In this document: positions 1 through 8,183 of the stretch, piece by piece
Layout: each line of letters begins with the position of its first letter
How positions within the stretch are numbered: position 1 is the stretch's first letter
NCBI RefSeq assembly: GCF_000372645.1
Contig: NZ_APMP01000021.1
Span: 16,689-80,688, forward strand
DNA: 64,000 bases
Direction of reading: 5' to 3'
Source of the DNA: Caulobacter vibrioides OR37
GTDB lineage: Bacteria; Pseudomonadota; Alphaproteobacteria; Caulobacterales; Caulobacteraceae
Made by a program: the position numbers and the translations under genes
The notes under the pieces: model-generated
What the model saw: only the letters and a program-made list of their open reading frames with translations
Told to the model about the DNA's origin: nothing
The model's database searches: none

Positions 1-943
1 CGCCGAGCGGATCGGCATACCGCACTACGTCCTCGACTACGAAAGCCGCTTCCGCGAACAGGTCATCGAGGACTTCGCCGACGCCTATCTGCGCGGGGAG
101 ACGCCGATCCCCTGCGTGCGCTGCAACCAGACGGTCAAGTTCCGCGACCTCTTGGACGTCGCCCGCGACCTCGGCGCCGAGGCCATGGCCACCGGCCACT
201 ACGTCCAGCGCGGGATGCCGGCGGGCGCCAACCGGCCGCAGCTGCGCCGCGCCGCCGACCCGGCCAAGGACCAGAGCTACTTCCTGTTCGCCACCACGCG
301 CGAGCAGCTCGACTTCCTGCGCTTCCCTCTGGGCGGCATGGACAAGCCGACCGTGCGCGCCGTCGCGGCGGGCCTCGGCCTCTCCATCGCCGACAAGCCC
401 GACAGCCAGGACATCTGCTTCGTGCCGGAAGGCAAGTACACGACGGTGATCGACCGCATCCGCCCGCAAGGCGCGGAGCCCGGCGATATCGTGCACCTGG
501 ACGGCCGCGTGCTGGGCCGCCACGAGGGCGTGACCCGCTACACGATCGGCCAGCGCCGGGGCCTGAACGTCGCCGTGGGCGATCCGCTGTTCGTGGTCCG
601 CATCGACGCCGACAAGCGCCAGGTCGTCGTCGGCCCGCGCGAGGCTCTGCTGACCGCCGCCCTGACCCTCAAGGAAGGCAGCTGGCTGGGCGGGCAGGAC
701 GACCTGGACACGGCCGCCGCCGAGGGCCAGCCGGTCCTGGCCCGCGTCCGCTCGACCCGCGAGCCGGTCCCCGGCCGCCTGACCCTGCTGGACGGCGAGG
801 TCGCCGTGGCCTTCGACGGGACCGAGGAAGGCGTCGCTCCCGGCCAGGCCTGCGTGCTCTACGATCCGGCCGATCCCGAGCGCGTTCTGGGCGGCGGGTT
901 CATCGCGCGGGCGGTGCGCGCCATGGATTTGGCGCCGGCCTGA
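1..943 (+). CDS. mnmA: tRNA-specific 2-thiouridylase MnmA (5' end outside window)
   Basis: MnmA thiolates the 2-position of the wobble uridine in tRNA-Lys, -Glu and -Gln, taking sulfur from a persulfide relay and activating the tRNA with ATP. The reading frame is open from base 2, so the N-terminal PP-loop is missing and 313 residues are visible. The hallmarks are PCVRCNQ, which carries the first catalytic Cys, then ATGHY, DQSYFLF, and PDSQDICFV, which carries the second catalytic Cys, followed by the C-terminal beta-barrel with YTIGQRRGL. Both catalytic cysteines are present. The ATG at 116 is internal to the gene and is not the start. Confidence 0.95.
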   Translation, partial: AERIGIPHYVLDYESRFREQVIEDFADAYLRGETPIPCVRCNQTVKFRDLLDVARDLGAEAMATGHYVQRGMPAGANRPQLRRAADPAKDQSYFLFATTREQLDFLRFPLGGMDKPTVRAVAAGLGLSIADKPDSQDICFVPEGKYTTVIDRIRPQGAEPGDIVHLDGRVLGRHEGVTRYTIGQRRGLNVAVGDPLFVVRIDADKRQVVVGPREALLTAALTLKEGSWLGGQDDLDTAAAEGQPVLARVRSTREPVPGRLTLLDGEVAVAFDGTEEGVAPGQACVLYDPADPERVLGGGFIARAVRAMDLAPA

Positions 944-998
944 TTGGATCGAAAGACCTCCGCCAGGGTTCCGCAAGGAACACCCCCCGGAGGTCCCC

Positions 999-1448
999 AT
1001 GCTTCGATCCCTGCTTATCGGCCTTTCGGCCGGCTCCCGCGCGCTGACGCCGCTGGCCACGGTCAGCGAGGCGGCCCGCAGCGGCCAGCTCTCCGACGCC
1101 AATCCAGCCGTGCGACTGCTGGCCCATCCGTTGTTCTCGGCCGGCTCCAAGGCGCTGGCGGCGGGCGAGCTCTGGGGCGACAAGCTGAAGTCGGCGCCGG
1201 ACCGAATCGTGCCCGCCGGGATCGCCGCCCGCCTCCTGGCCGGGGGCCTGTCGGGCGCGGCCCTGGCGCCGCGCAAGCATCTCCTGCTCGGCGCGGCCCT
1301 CGGAGCCGGCGCGGCGGTCGCCGCGTCCTACGTCACCTTCGACGCGCGCATGAGGGCGCTGCGCCGCTGGGGACAGACTTCGACCGGCCTGGTGGAAGAC
1401 GCTCTGACCGTCGGGGCCGCCCAATGGGTGGTGCGAGGCGCGAAATGA
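999..1448 (+). CDS. DUF4126-like small membrane protein
   Basis: This 149-residue hydrophobic protein has an N-terminal GLSAGSRALTPLA segment, a central GELWGDKLKSAPDR motif, and Gly/Ala-rich membrane segments (about residues 75-110). This pattern resembles the DUF4126 family, which has no established function. The start follows an AGGTCCCC stretch, a weak ribosome site. Its stop codon overlaps the start of the next small gene (ATGA, 1445-1448), so the two are probably translated together. It lies 55 bases after mnmA and may be co-transcribed with it. The family call is from motif memory. Confidence 0.7.
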   Translation: MLRSLLIGLSAGSRALTPLATVSEAARSGQLSDANPAVRLLAHPLFSAGSKALAAGELWGDKLKSAPDRIVPAGIAARLLAGGLSGAALAPRKHLLLGAALGAGAAVAASYVTFDARMRALRRWGQTSTGLVEDALTVGAAQWVVRGAK

Positions 1449-1588
1449 CCAAGCCAAGGCCGCCGTCCCCCAAGCCGCCCGAACCGCCCAAGCCCGCCAA
1501 GGTCACCGCCGAAGGCGTCCGCCGCCAGCGACAGCACATCAAGGACCTGACCGGCGAGGATCCGCTGCGGGGCGGGGTGGCGGATTAA
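1445..1588 (+). CDS. small Pro/Lys-rich hypothetical protein
   Basis: A 47-residue protein starts in the ATGA overlap with the DUF4126-like gene. The N-terminal half is a Pro/Lys run (KPRPPSPKPPEPPKP) and the C-terminal half is charged (RRQRQHIKDLTGEDPLRGG). It has no membrane segment or known domain. Translational coupling to the upstream gene is the main evidence that it is real. The function is unknown. Confidence 0.55.
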   Translation: MTKPRPPSPKPPEPPKPAKVTAEGVRRQRQHIKDLTGEDPLRGGVAD

Positions 1589-1704
1589 GGCGCAGCCGAA
1601 AAAGCGCCGTCATGCCCGCCCTGAAATAAGGGAATGCGCCGACACGATCTCCGCCGCCGGAAGCGGCCATCGTGAAGGTCACGGAAGGTCGTTAGGGGAC
1701 GTCC

Positions 1705-2064
1705 TTAGGGATGGTTTGAGCCGAAAAGCACAACCTCGCCTTCGGTGGCGACGTACTCGTTGCCTTTCGCGTCCTTCAGTCCGAACAGTGTCCCTTGCTC
1801 GTTTTTCTCAGCTTGGATCACGACCACGGCGCGACGCGCACCGTTGTCCACAATGAGATGGGCAAACTGCGGGACGCTAATTGGCGCGGGTGAACCGGAA
1901 GGCTTTCCGTCCACCAGAGAGAGAAAAACGGCGTCGCCGCGCTTGAGATCGGCTTCAGTCGCCAACCTGCCACTGACGAAGCCTGACTTGGGCAAGGGCG
2001 GCCATTCTCCGGCTGCGATGTTAGTGGAGGGGACGAGCGCTAGAAGCGCAGCTAGCCAGCGCAT
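1705..2064 (-). CDS. small exported protein of unknown function
   Basis: This 119-residue protein starts at the ATG at 2064 with a signal peptide (MRWLAALLALV, then a likely cut after NIAAG). The mature part reads as a compact beta-rich domain with FVSGRLATEADLKRGDAVF, PISVPQFAHL and VVVIQAEK. I recall similar short proteins recurring in other bacteria, sometimes next to toxin-immunity clusters, but I cannot name the family. It lies 2 bases downstream of the 170-residue gene on the same strand, so the two form an operon. GC content here is visibly lower than in the flanking genes, which suggests recent acquisition. Confidence 0.65.
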   Translation of the reverse strand: MRWLAALLALVPSTNIAAGEWPPLPKSGFVSGRLATEADLKRGDAVFLSLVDGKPSGSPAPISVPQFAHLIVDNGARRAVVVIQAEKNEQGTLFGLKDAKGNEYVATEGEVVLFGSNHP

Positions 2065-2066
2065 AC

Positions 2067-2579
2067 TTAGTCCCAGTCCCCCTTGTTGATCTTGGCAATC
2101 CAGTCGTGATCGAGATTCATCACCGCTTCTGCTAGTTGATGATGGCCCTTGGACACCGCTACCGCAGCAGTAGCCGCAATCGCCAGGTCTTCGCCCCAGG
2201 CTTCGCTCAGATGGGCGGCGGCGCAATCGGCGAGACCCTGAATAGCGTCGTGATAAGCCTGTCTGAGAAACTCAGGAACTTCCGGTCCAGCCCCCTTTAA
2301 TCGCGCCACATCAACTGAAGCCGGAAGAAGGAAAAAGCTAAAGTCAACTGGTCCAGGTGCGGAAAGAGCGATCCTGACGAGGTGCGGAACCGCAGCGTAG
2401 GACGCGCTGTAGACATTTCCCTGATGGCAAAGGCTCGACCAAAGGGTGAACCACGGCTCATCATTGGCACCCATCTGCCTCGGGTTTTCTTCGAGGCGGC
2501 AGAGAAGCATAGGGACGTCCGATGCCGCTCCATATGCGTGGACGAGGCCTGACCAGCGATCATCTTTGAGCTGTAGCAT
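2067..2579 (-). CDS. hypothetical protein with HEAT-like immunity-type motif
   Basis: A 170-residue cytosolic protein without signal or membrane segment. The stretch WSSLCHQGNVYSASYAAVPHLV (residues about 48-69) resembles a motif I associate with HEAT-like proteins found as immunity partners in polymorphic toxin loci. That is recall, not a search result. It is followed 2 bases later by the exported 119-residue gene. Codon use and base composition are less GC-rich than the neighbours. No toxin gene is visible nearby, so if this is an immunity protein it is an orphan. Confidence 0.55.
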   Translation of the reverse strand: MLQLKDDRWSGLVHAYGAASDVPMLLCRLEENPRQMGANDEPWFTLWSSLCHQGNVYSASYAAVPHLVRIALSAPGPVDFSFFLLPASVDVARLKGAGPEVPEFLRQAYHDAIQGLADCAAAHLSEAWGEDLAIAATAAVAVSKGHHQLAEAVMNLDHDWIAKINKGDWD

Positions 2580-2696
2580 AGGTTATCGCATCTCACGACG
2601 CACGGTCGTGGCGCAATGTCTGACTAGAGTCGTGAGAAGCCATCAGCGCCGAATCCAGACCCTCGGATAGCCACCGCCAGCCATTGTCGGTATCGG

Positions 2697-2724
2697 GTCA
2701 TTCCCGCCCATGTGGCGGGAATGA
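2697..2724. repeat. perfect palindrome, GTCATTCCCGCC family
   Basis: GTCATTCCCGCC and GGCGGGAATGAC form perfect 12-base arms around a 5-base spacer, between the 170-residue gene and the HxlR gene. The same arm sequence recurs at 56041-56052 and 56159-56170, so this is a dispersed family rather than a private operator. Confidence 0.85.
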
Positions 2725-2749
2725 CGGTTGCGGTCGCCGAAGCGGTAGC

Positions 2750-3250
2750 TCACTCGGCCGCGACCTTCACGGCCTCCAGGGCCTCGCCGACGGTCGGCCC
2801 TTCGGCGTCCCGGGGGACGCGTTCGAGGTCGCGGCGACTCACGACCTCGCCGCAAGCCTCGCAGGCCAGCACCGGATGGAACGCGCAGCCGCAGGTCTTG
2901 TGCCTGAACAGGATCGGCGAGTTGTCGCGACCATAGACATAGCGGTCGCCCCATTCGGCCATGGTCAGCAGCACCGGCGACAGCGCCAGACCCTTCTGCG
3001 TCAGCCAATATTCGTGGCGCGGCGGGCGCTCGGAATAGCGCCGCGTTTCCATGACGCCGTGGCCGACCAGGGTCTTCAGCCGGGCGGCCAGGACATTGCG
3101 GGCCACGCCCAGCCGCTCCTGCCACTGCTCGAAGCGCTTCACCCCGGCGAAGGCGTCGCGGAGGATCAGCAAGGTCCACGGATCGCCCACGACTTCCAGC
3201 GTGGCGGCGACCGAGCAACGTTCGTTCGTATAGTCAGCTGTGCGGCCCAT
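2750..3250 (-). CDS. HxlR-family transcriptional regulator
   Basis: A 166-residue winged-helix one-component regulator. The HxlR signature runs CSVAATLEVVGDPWTLLILRD at the N-terminus, followed by RFEQWQERLGVARNVLAARL (recognition region) and YSERPPRHEYWLTQKG (wing). The C-terminal tail has a Cys-rich stretch (KTCGCAFHPVLACEACGE) that could bind a metal or sense thiol oxidation, as redox-sensing HxlR proteins do with Cys. The start at 3250 is placed by the family N-terminus. It is divergent from the thiolase at 3487, whose promoter it may control. Confidence 0.88.
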   Translation of the reverse strand: MGRTADYTNERCSVAATLEVVGDPWTLLILRDAFAGVKRFEQWQERLGVARNVLAARLKTLVGHGVMETRRYSERPPRHEYWLTQKGLALSPVLLTMAEWGDRYVYGRDNSPILFRHKTCGCAFHPVLACEACGEVVSRRDLERVPRDAEGPTVGEALEAVKVAAE

Positions 3251-3486
3251 ACGAGGAGGGTGAGGCGTTCCGCGAGGGAAAGCAAGAGAGCGTTGCGTTT
3301 GAATATGAACTGGGGTAGGTTTTTTATCGCAATTGACTCTCTCGGTTATTGCCAACTGGCGAGCGACCTCGGCGATCCCCCGTCGACGGCCGCTCGCCGT
3401 CCTCTTCCTGGCGCGCGCCGCCCCTTGCGCTTCGCGCGCCGATGAGGGCCTATCCCGCCTCGAAAACAAGTTCAGGGAGCTACCCG

Positions 3487-4674
3487 ATGTCCGCCGCCGA
3501 TCCCGTCGTCATCGTTTCCTACGCCCGCACGCCGATGGGCGGCTTCCAGGGCGCGTTGGGCGGCGTGAAGGCGACCGAGCTGGGCGCCGCCGCGGTGAAG
3601 GCGGCCCTGGAGCGCGCGGGCGTGGCCGGCGACAAGATCGAGCAGATCTTCATGGGCTGCGTTCTGCCGGCCGGTCTGGGCCAGGCCCCGGCCCGCCAGG
3701 CGGCGCTGGGCGCGGGCCTGCCGATCTCGGTCGAGGCGACCACCGTCAACAAGATGTGCGGCAGCGGGATGCAGGCCGCGATCATGGCGCACGACGCCCT
3801 GGCCGCCGGCAGCGCGGACCTCATCGTGGCCGGCGGCATGGAGAGCATGACCGGCGCGCCCTACCTGCTGTCCAAGCACCGCGGCGGCGCGCGCATCGGC
3901 CACGATCAGATGTGGGACTCGATGTACCTGGACGGCCTGGAAGACGCCTATACGCCGGGCAAGCTGATGGGCGCCTTCGCCGAGGACACGGCTCAGGCGC
4001 ACCAGTTCACCCGCGAGGCCATGGACGACTACGCGACCAAGGGCCTGGCCAAGGCCAAGCGCGCGATCGAGACCGGCGCGTTCAAGGCCGAGATCACCCC
4101 CGTCAACGTCACGACCCGCAAGGGGACCGAGGTCATCGACACCGACGAACAGCCGCTGAAGGCCGATCCGGCCAAGATCCCCACCTTGCGTCCGGCCTTC
4201 AGCCGCGACGGCGGGATCACCGCCGCCAACAGCAGCTCGATCAGCGACGGCGCCGCCGCCCTGGTCATGACGCGCCAAAGCGTCGCCGAGGCCTTGGGCC
4301 TGCCGATCGTCGCCCGCGTGGTCAGCCACGCCGCCCACGCCCAGGAGCCGGCCCAGTTCGCCACCGCGCCGGCCCCGGCCATGCGCAAGGCGCTCAGCAA
4401 GGCCGGCTGGTCGGTCGAGGACGTCGACCTGTTCGAGGTCAACGAGGCCTTCGCGGTCGTGGCCATGTACGCCCAACAGGCGTTGGGCATTCCGGAAGAC
4501 AAGCTGAACGTCAACGGCGGCGCCTGCGCCCTCGGCCACCCGATCGGCGCGTCGGGCGCGCGAATCCTTTGCACCCTGATCTCGGCGCTTCAGGCGCGCG
4601 GCGGCAAGAAGGGGCTGGCGAGCCTGTGCATCGGCGGCGGCGAGGCCACGGCGATGGCGATCGAGCTGGTCTAG
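3487..4674 (+). CDS. acetyl-CoA C-acetyltransferase (biosynthetic-type thiolase)
   Basis: Thiolases condense two acetyl-CoA to acetoacetyl-CoA or run the reverse cleavage, feeding polyhydroxybutyrate or ketone and fatty-acid metabolism. The 395-residue length is typical. The nucleophile Cys91 sits in NKMCGSGMQA, His351 in GGACALGHPIGASGAR, and Cys381 in SLCIGGGEA, so the catalytic set is complete. The start at 3487 has AGGGAG upstream and matches the family N-terminus (VIVSYARTPMG). Divergent from an HxlR regulator. I do not assign phaA versus atoB because no partner genes are adjacent. Confidence 0.93.
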   Translation: MSAADPVVIVSYARTPMGGFQGALGGVKATELGAAAVKAALERAGVAGDKIEQIFMGCVLPAGLGQAPARQAALGAGLPISVEATTVNKMCGSGMQAAIMAHDALAAGSADLIVAGGMESMTGAPYLLSKHRGGARIGHDQMWDSMYLDGLEDAYTPGKLMGAFAEDTAQAHQFTREAMDDYATKGLAKAKRAIETGAFKAEITPVNVTTRKGTEVIDTDEQPLKADPAKIPTLRPAFSRDGGITAANSSSISDGAAALVMTRQSVAEALGLPIVARVVSHAAHAQEPAQFATAPAPAMRKALSKAGWSVEDVDLFEVNEAFAVVAMYAQQALGIPEDKLNVNGGACALGHPIGASGARILCTLISALQARGGKKGLASLCIGGGEATAMAIELV

Positions 4675-4721
4675 GCCCATCTGGCGAGGATCAGATCGCC
4701 CGCGAGACGCGTTCACCCGTC

Positions 4722-4991
4722 ATGACCGAGACCTTCCGCCATAATCCCGAACTCAGCCGCTACGAGCTGGAGGTCGACGGCCTGCTGGCCGTGGCCGACT
4801 ATCAGCGGTCGGGGCATCGGCTGGTCATCCCGCACGTCGAGGCCGACATGGCGCTGCGCGGCACGGGCGCGGCTGGACGTCTGATGAGCAAGGTCGCCGA
4901 GACCGCGCGCGCGGAAGGGATGCGGATCACCCCGCTCTGCTCCTACGCGGCGGCGTGGCTCAAGCGGAACGATCCGGATCTGATTGCTTAG
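4722..4991 (+). CDS. small GNAT-like N-acetyltransferase (YjdJ type)
   Basis: An 89-residue single-domain protein. ELEVDGLLAVADYQ, HVEADMALRGTGAAGRLM and RITPLCSYAAAWLKRN match the minimal acetyl-CoA-binding GNAT subfamily, where the LRGTGAAG turn holds the pyrophosphate and the late Cys-Ser-Tyr segment is conserved. Substrate unknown. It follows the thiolase by 47 bases and may share its transcript. Its stop lies just before a large palindromic repeat. Confidence 0.85.
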   Translation: MTETFRHNPELSRYELEVDGLLAVADYQRSGHRLVIPHVEADMALRGTGAAGRLMSKVAETARAEGMRITPLCSYAAAWLKRNDPDLIA

Positions 4992-4997
4992 CATCGC

Positions 4998-5121
4998 AAG
5001 CGCCCCCTCCACCGCTTCGCGGTCCCCCTCCCCCGTTGCACGGGGGAGGATGAGACTCTCCTCACCCGCGACGCGGGGGAGGTGGCGCGGCGCGGAACGC
5101 GACGTGACGGAGGGGGCGCTT
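4998..5121. repeat. long intergenic palindromic repeat, AGCGCCCCCTCC family
   Basis: The outer arms AAGCGCCCCCTCC and GGAGGGGGCGCTT are inverted. Between them are two inner hairpins made of CCTCCCCCG / CGGGGGAGG type arms. The right arm overlaps the stop codon of the M28 peptidase (5120-5122). Closely similar elements lie at 39685-39788 and, more diverged, 47571-47705. Confidence 0.85.
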
Positions 5122-6496
5122 ACTTCGGAGCCGTCGCCGGCGCCGCGCTCTCGAAGCTGCCCGCCGCCCCCGGGAACACCACCGGGCTCTCCCAGCCGTC
5201 GGCGCTGACCGACGAGACGCCGAAGAAGAAGTCGTCGATCACCACGTCCTTGAGCGTGGTGGTCGCCGCGCCCGGGACCCAGCGGCTGAAGCGCCAGGTC
5301 GGGTCGGTCGTGCCGCGCCACCACACGCGATGCCCGACCGCGCCCGGCGTCGGCGTCCACGAGACCTTGGTGTCGGGGCTGACCGCGCCCTCGATCTTGA
5401 CGCCCGACGGCGGCGGCGGGGCCGAGGCGAGGCTGGCCATGGCGATGGCGTTCAGCCGCGTGACCTGGGCCAGGTAGGCGAAGTCCACCCCCTCGATGGT
5501 GTCGCCATAGGCCTTGCCGTTCTCGGTGCGCAGGGTCTGGTGCTGACGATCGTAGTTCTCGACCGCCTCGGTGACGCGCACCGCCGGATAGCCGGCCTCC
5601 AGCAGCGGCACCTGGTCGCCGCCCCGGCCGTAGCGGTCGGTGCGGTAGACCATCGTGACGTCCAGATTGGTCAGATAGCGATCGGCCAAGCCGTCCAGAT
5701 AGCGCGCCAGGTTGCGCGACGGGCTGTCGACCTCGCCGCCGTTGTAGCGCCGGCCATTGGCCTGTTCCGGGGTCTCGACGGCCTTGGTCCCTTCCGAGAA
5801 GACGCGGACATGGGTGTTGTCCATCACGCCGCTCTGGCCGTGGCTGTTGCCGATGATGTCGTTGTTGAGATCGGCCTCGACCTTCCAGCCCTGGGCCTTG
5901 GCGTGGTCGGCCAGCACCTTGCCGCCATAGAGGCCCTGCTCCTCGCCCGACAGCACCGCGAACACCAGGGTGGCCGGGAATTTGTGCTTGGACAGCACCC
6001 GCGCCGCCTCGATCACCGCCGCCACGCCCGAGCCGTCGTCATTGGCGCCCGGCGCGTCGCTGGTGAAGTCCATGACGTCGGTGACCCGGCTGTCGATATG
6101 GCCGGCGATGATGATCACGCGGCTTGGGTCGGTGGTCCCCTTCTGGACCGCCAGCACGTCCTCGACCACGACGCCGTTCGGCGCGCGCTTGCCGGTGAAG
6201 GTCTGGGACGGCGTCTCCAGGGTCAGGCAACCGCCGCAGTCCTTGGAGATCGCCTCGAAGCGCGCCTTGGTCCAGCGGCGGGCCGCGCCGATGCCGCGCT
6301 TGTCGGAGGTCACGTCCGACAGGGTGTGCCGCGTGCCAAAGCCGACCAGCGCGCGGATCGTGCCTTCCAGCGCCTTGGGATCGACGTCGGCGGCGATGGC
6401 GCGCAGCGTCGGCTGGTCGTTGCTGGGCGCCGGGGTTTCGGCGTGGGAAACGCCGGCGGCCATGAGGCCAGCGGCGAGGATCAACGGCAGGCGCAT
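5120..6496 (-). CDS. exported M28-family zinc peptidase
   Basis: A 458-residue secreted aminopeptidase-like enzyme. A signal peptide (residues 1-19, cut near SHA) precedes a two-zinc M28 catalytic domain with AGHIDS (His133), GANDDGSG (Asp153 bridging), SGEEQG (Glu185/186) and NNDIIG (Asp213). The C-terminal 100 residues look like a fibronectin III-type domain. It probably trims peptides in the periplasm. The stop codon lies within the arm of a palindromic repeat. Confidence 0.92.
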   Translation of the reverse strand: MRLPLILAAGLMAAGVSHAETPAPSNDQPTLRAIAADVDPKALEGTIRALVGFGTRHTLSDVTSDKRGIGAARRWTKARFEAISKDCGGCLTLETPSQTFTGKRAPNGVVVEDVLAVQKGTTDPSRVIIIAGHIDSRVTDVMDFTSDAPGANDDGSGVAAVIEAARVLSKHKFPATLVFAVLSGEEQGLYGGKVLADHAKAQGWKVEADLNNDIIGNSHGQSGVMDNTHVRVFSEGTKAVETPEQANGRRYNGGEVDSPSRNLARYLDGLADRYLTNLDVTMVYRTDRYGRGGDQVPLLEAGYPAVRVTEAVENYDRQHQTLRTENGKAYGDTIEGVDFAYLAQVTRLNAIAMASLASAPPPPSGVKIEGAVSPDTKVSWTPTPGAVGHRVWWRGTTDPTWRFSRWVPGAATTTLKDVVIDDFFFGVSSVSADGWESPVVFPGAAGSFESAAPATAPK

Positions 6497-6554
6497 CGAG
6501 ACTCCGAAAAAGCAGCGGTCGGACGTTGCCGTTCCCGCCGCTTCGGAACAACCC

Positions 6555-7058
6555 CTATCGCGCGCTGGCCTGCTTCGCCGCGATGAACGCCACCCGATCC
6601 AGCACTTCGGATCCCGCCGCCGGTCCAGCCGCGTAGGCGAAGGCCTCCGCGGTGATCGGCTTGCCGCTGATCCGGTCGACCATGATCGGTTCGGCGGCCA
6701 GGCCCGTGTCGCGGTCGACCAGCTGGCCGCACACGCCCTCCGGGGCGAGCTGGCGGTTGCCGAAGGCCAGCATCGCCGTCAGCACCGGCGCGAAGTCGCG
6801 GCCCCGGTCCGTCAGCCGGTATTCGTAGCGCGGCGGCCGCTCATTATAGGCGTGCTTCTCCAGAAATCCGCTTTCGACGAGGCCGGCCAGCCGCTTCGTC
6901 AGAATGTTGGGCGCGACCCCCAGGCTCTTCTCGAACTGGTCGAAGCGCGTCAGGCCCTGAAACGCGTCGCGCAGGATCAGCAGGGTCCAGTAGTCGCCCA
7001 CCCGCTCCAGCGTGCGGCCGACCGGACATTGGGTCGAAGGGCGTTCAGATTTGCTCAT
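6555..7058 (-). CDS. HxlR-family transcriptional regulator
   Basis: A 167-residue winged-helix regulator with CPVGRTLERVGDYWTLLILRD, RFDQFEKSLGVAPNILTKRL and YNERPPRYEYRLTDRG. The single Cys near residue 11 is the position used for redox sensing in several HxlR members. It is divergent from the SDR gene at 7161. A perfect inverted repeat at 7079-7095 between the two is the likely operator, so autoregulation plus control of the SDR is the simplest model. Confidence 0.9.
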   Translation of the reverse strand: MSKSERPSTQCPVGRTLERVGDYWTLLILRDAFQGLTRFDQFEKSLGVAPNILTKRLAGLVESGFLEKHAYNERPPRYEYRLTDRGRDFAPVLTAMLAFGNRQLAPEGVCGQLVDRDTGLAAEPIMVDRISGKPITAEAFAYAAGPAAGSEVLDRVAFIAAKQASAR

Positions 7059-7078
7059 GACAAAAGATGTGGGCCGTC

Positions 7079-7095
7079 ACTTGCGAAAAGCAAGT
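7079..7095. promoter_or_regulatory. inverted repeat, probable HxlR operator
   Basis: ACTTGC-GAAAA-GCAAGT is a perfect 6-base dyad with a 5-base AT-rich centre. It sits 20 bases upstream of the HxlR start and 65 bases upstream of the SDR start. Size, symmetry and position fit a dimeric winged-helix site. Confidence 0.65.
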
Positions 7096-7160
7096 TACCC
7101 CATAGCTAGAGGACACGCCGGACCGCTGGGGCCTCGGCCAACCCTTTCAGGAACCACACC

Positions 7161-7961
7161 ATGAGCGACAACACCAGCCAAGGCGCCGCCCTGATCACCG
7201 GCGCGTCGACCGGCATCGGCGCGGTCTATGCCGATCGCCTGGCCAAGCGCGGCCACGACCTGATCCTGGTGGCCCGCGACGAGGCCCGCCTGAACGCCCT
7301 GGCCGAACGGCTTCGCGCCGAGACCGGCGTCAAGGTCGAGGTCCTCAAGGCGGACCTGACCGACAAGGCCGATCTAAAGAGAGTCGAGCAGCGCCTGGCG
7401 ACCGACGCCGCGATCACCGTCCTGGTCAACAACGCTGGCGTGGCGGGCTCCAATGACTTCGTGGCCAACGATCCCGACGCCTTCGAAAGGATGATCCAAC
7501 TCAACGTCGTCGCCGTGACCCGCCTGGCGGCCGCGGCGGCGCGTAACTTCGTGCCGCGCGATAGGGGCGCGATCGTCAACCTGGCCTCGGTGGTCGGGCT
7601 GATCCCGGAGCTGGGGATGCCGGTCTATGGCGCGACCAAGGCCTTCGTCACGTACCTGACTCAGGGCCTGCGCGCGCAGTTCGCCCAGTCGGCCGTCCGC
7701 CTTCAGGCCGTGCTGCCCGGCGCCACGCGCACCGAGATCTGGGAGCGTTCGGGCTCGGACATCAACGCCATCGATCCGAACACGCTCATGGAGGTCGACG
7801 ACCTGGTCGACGCGGCGCTCGCGGGCTTCGATCAAGGTGAGTTGGTGACGATCCCGTCCCTGCCCGATGCGGCCGACTGGAACGCCGCCCTGGCCGCCAA
7901 GGCCAAGCTCTATCCCAATCTCTCGCGCAACACGCCGGCGGCGCGGTTCAAGGCCGTCTAG
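7161..7961 (+). CDS. short-chain dehydrogenase/reductase
   Basis: A 266-residue classical SDR that transfers hydride from NAD(P)H to a carbonyl or back. It shows the cofactor-binding glycine motif TGASTGIG near the N-terminus, NNAG in the middle, the catalytic Ser in NLASVVG and YGATK (YxxxK). AGGAA lies just upstream of the ATG. Substrate unknown. Divergent HxlR control suggests induction by a reactive or electrophilic compound, by analogy with other HxlR/SDR pairs. The TAG stop is supplied by the tip of a two-hairpin repeat element. Confidence 0.92.
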   Translation: MSDNTSQGAALITGASTGIGAVYADRLAKRGHDLILVARDEARLNALAERLRAETGVKVEVLKADLTDKADLKRVEQRLATDAAITVLVNNAGVAGSNDFVANDPDAFERMIQLNVVAVTRLAAAAARNFVPRDRGAIVNLASVVGLIPELGMPVYGATKAFVTYLTQGLRAQFAQSAVRLQAVLPGATRTEIWERSGSDINAIDPNTLMEVDDLVDAALAGFDQGELVTIPSLPDAADWNAALAAKAKLYPNLSRNTPAARFKAV

Positions 7962-8075
7962 AGCATTTTCCGATAAGTGTGAAACGGTTATCGGATCGAA
8001 AAATGCTCTAAACTTTTGATTTCGAGCCCTTTTTATCCGATCTGATTGGATCAATCAGATCGGAAAGGGCTCTAG
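7959..8075. repeat. two-hairpin repeat element, copy 1
   Basis: Hairpin A (7959-8010) has arms TAGAGCATTTT / AAAATGCTCTA and CCGATAA / TTATCGG around the loop GTGTGAAACGG. An AAACTTTTGATTT linker leads to hairpin B (about 8024-8074) with arms GAGCCCTTTT / AAGGGCTC and inner CCGATCTGATT / AATCAGATCGG. The first TAG is the stop codon of the SDR gene. It belongs to the family also seen at 11376, 17360, 46837 and 63985. Confidence 0.85.
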
Positions 8076-8088
8076 TCGCGCGCAAACT

Positions 8089-8119
8089 CGCCGGCGCGGC
8101 GCTCACTCCCGCGCCGGCG
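8089..8119 (-). terminator. GC-rich hairpin downstream of the OmpA-like gene
   Basis: CGCCGGCGCGG pairs perfectly with CCGCGCCGGCG around a 9-base loop, about 65 bases past the stop of the minus-strand lipoprotein gene. Only a short T run follows, so an intrinsic terminator is possible but not firm. Confidence 0.35.
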
Positions 8120-8183
8120 GGTCCGCCCTGGAGGGCTGCCATCGGGTTGATGCGGGCCGATGGAAGCCCTCCTGGAACCAAAG

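Noticed and set aside
3329..3352. GCAAT-N14-ATTGC dyad between the HxlR gene and the thiolase
   Set aside because: Short arms and long spacer; no better than chance without comparative data.
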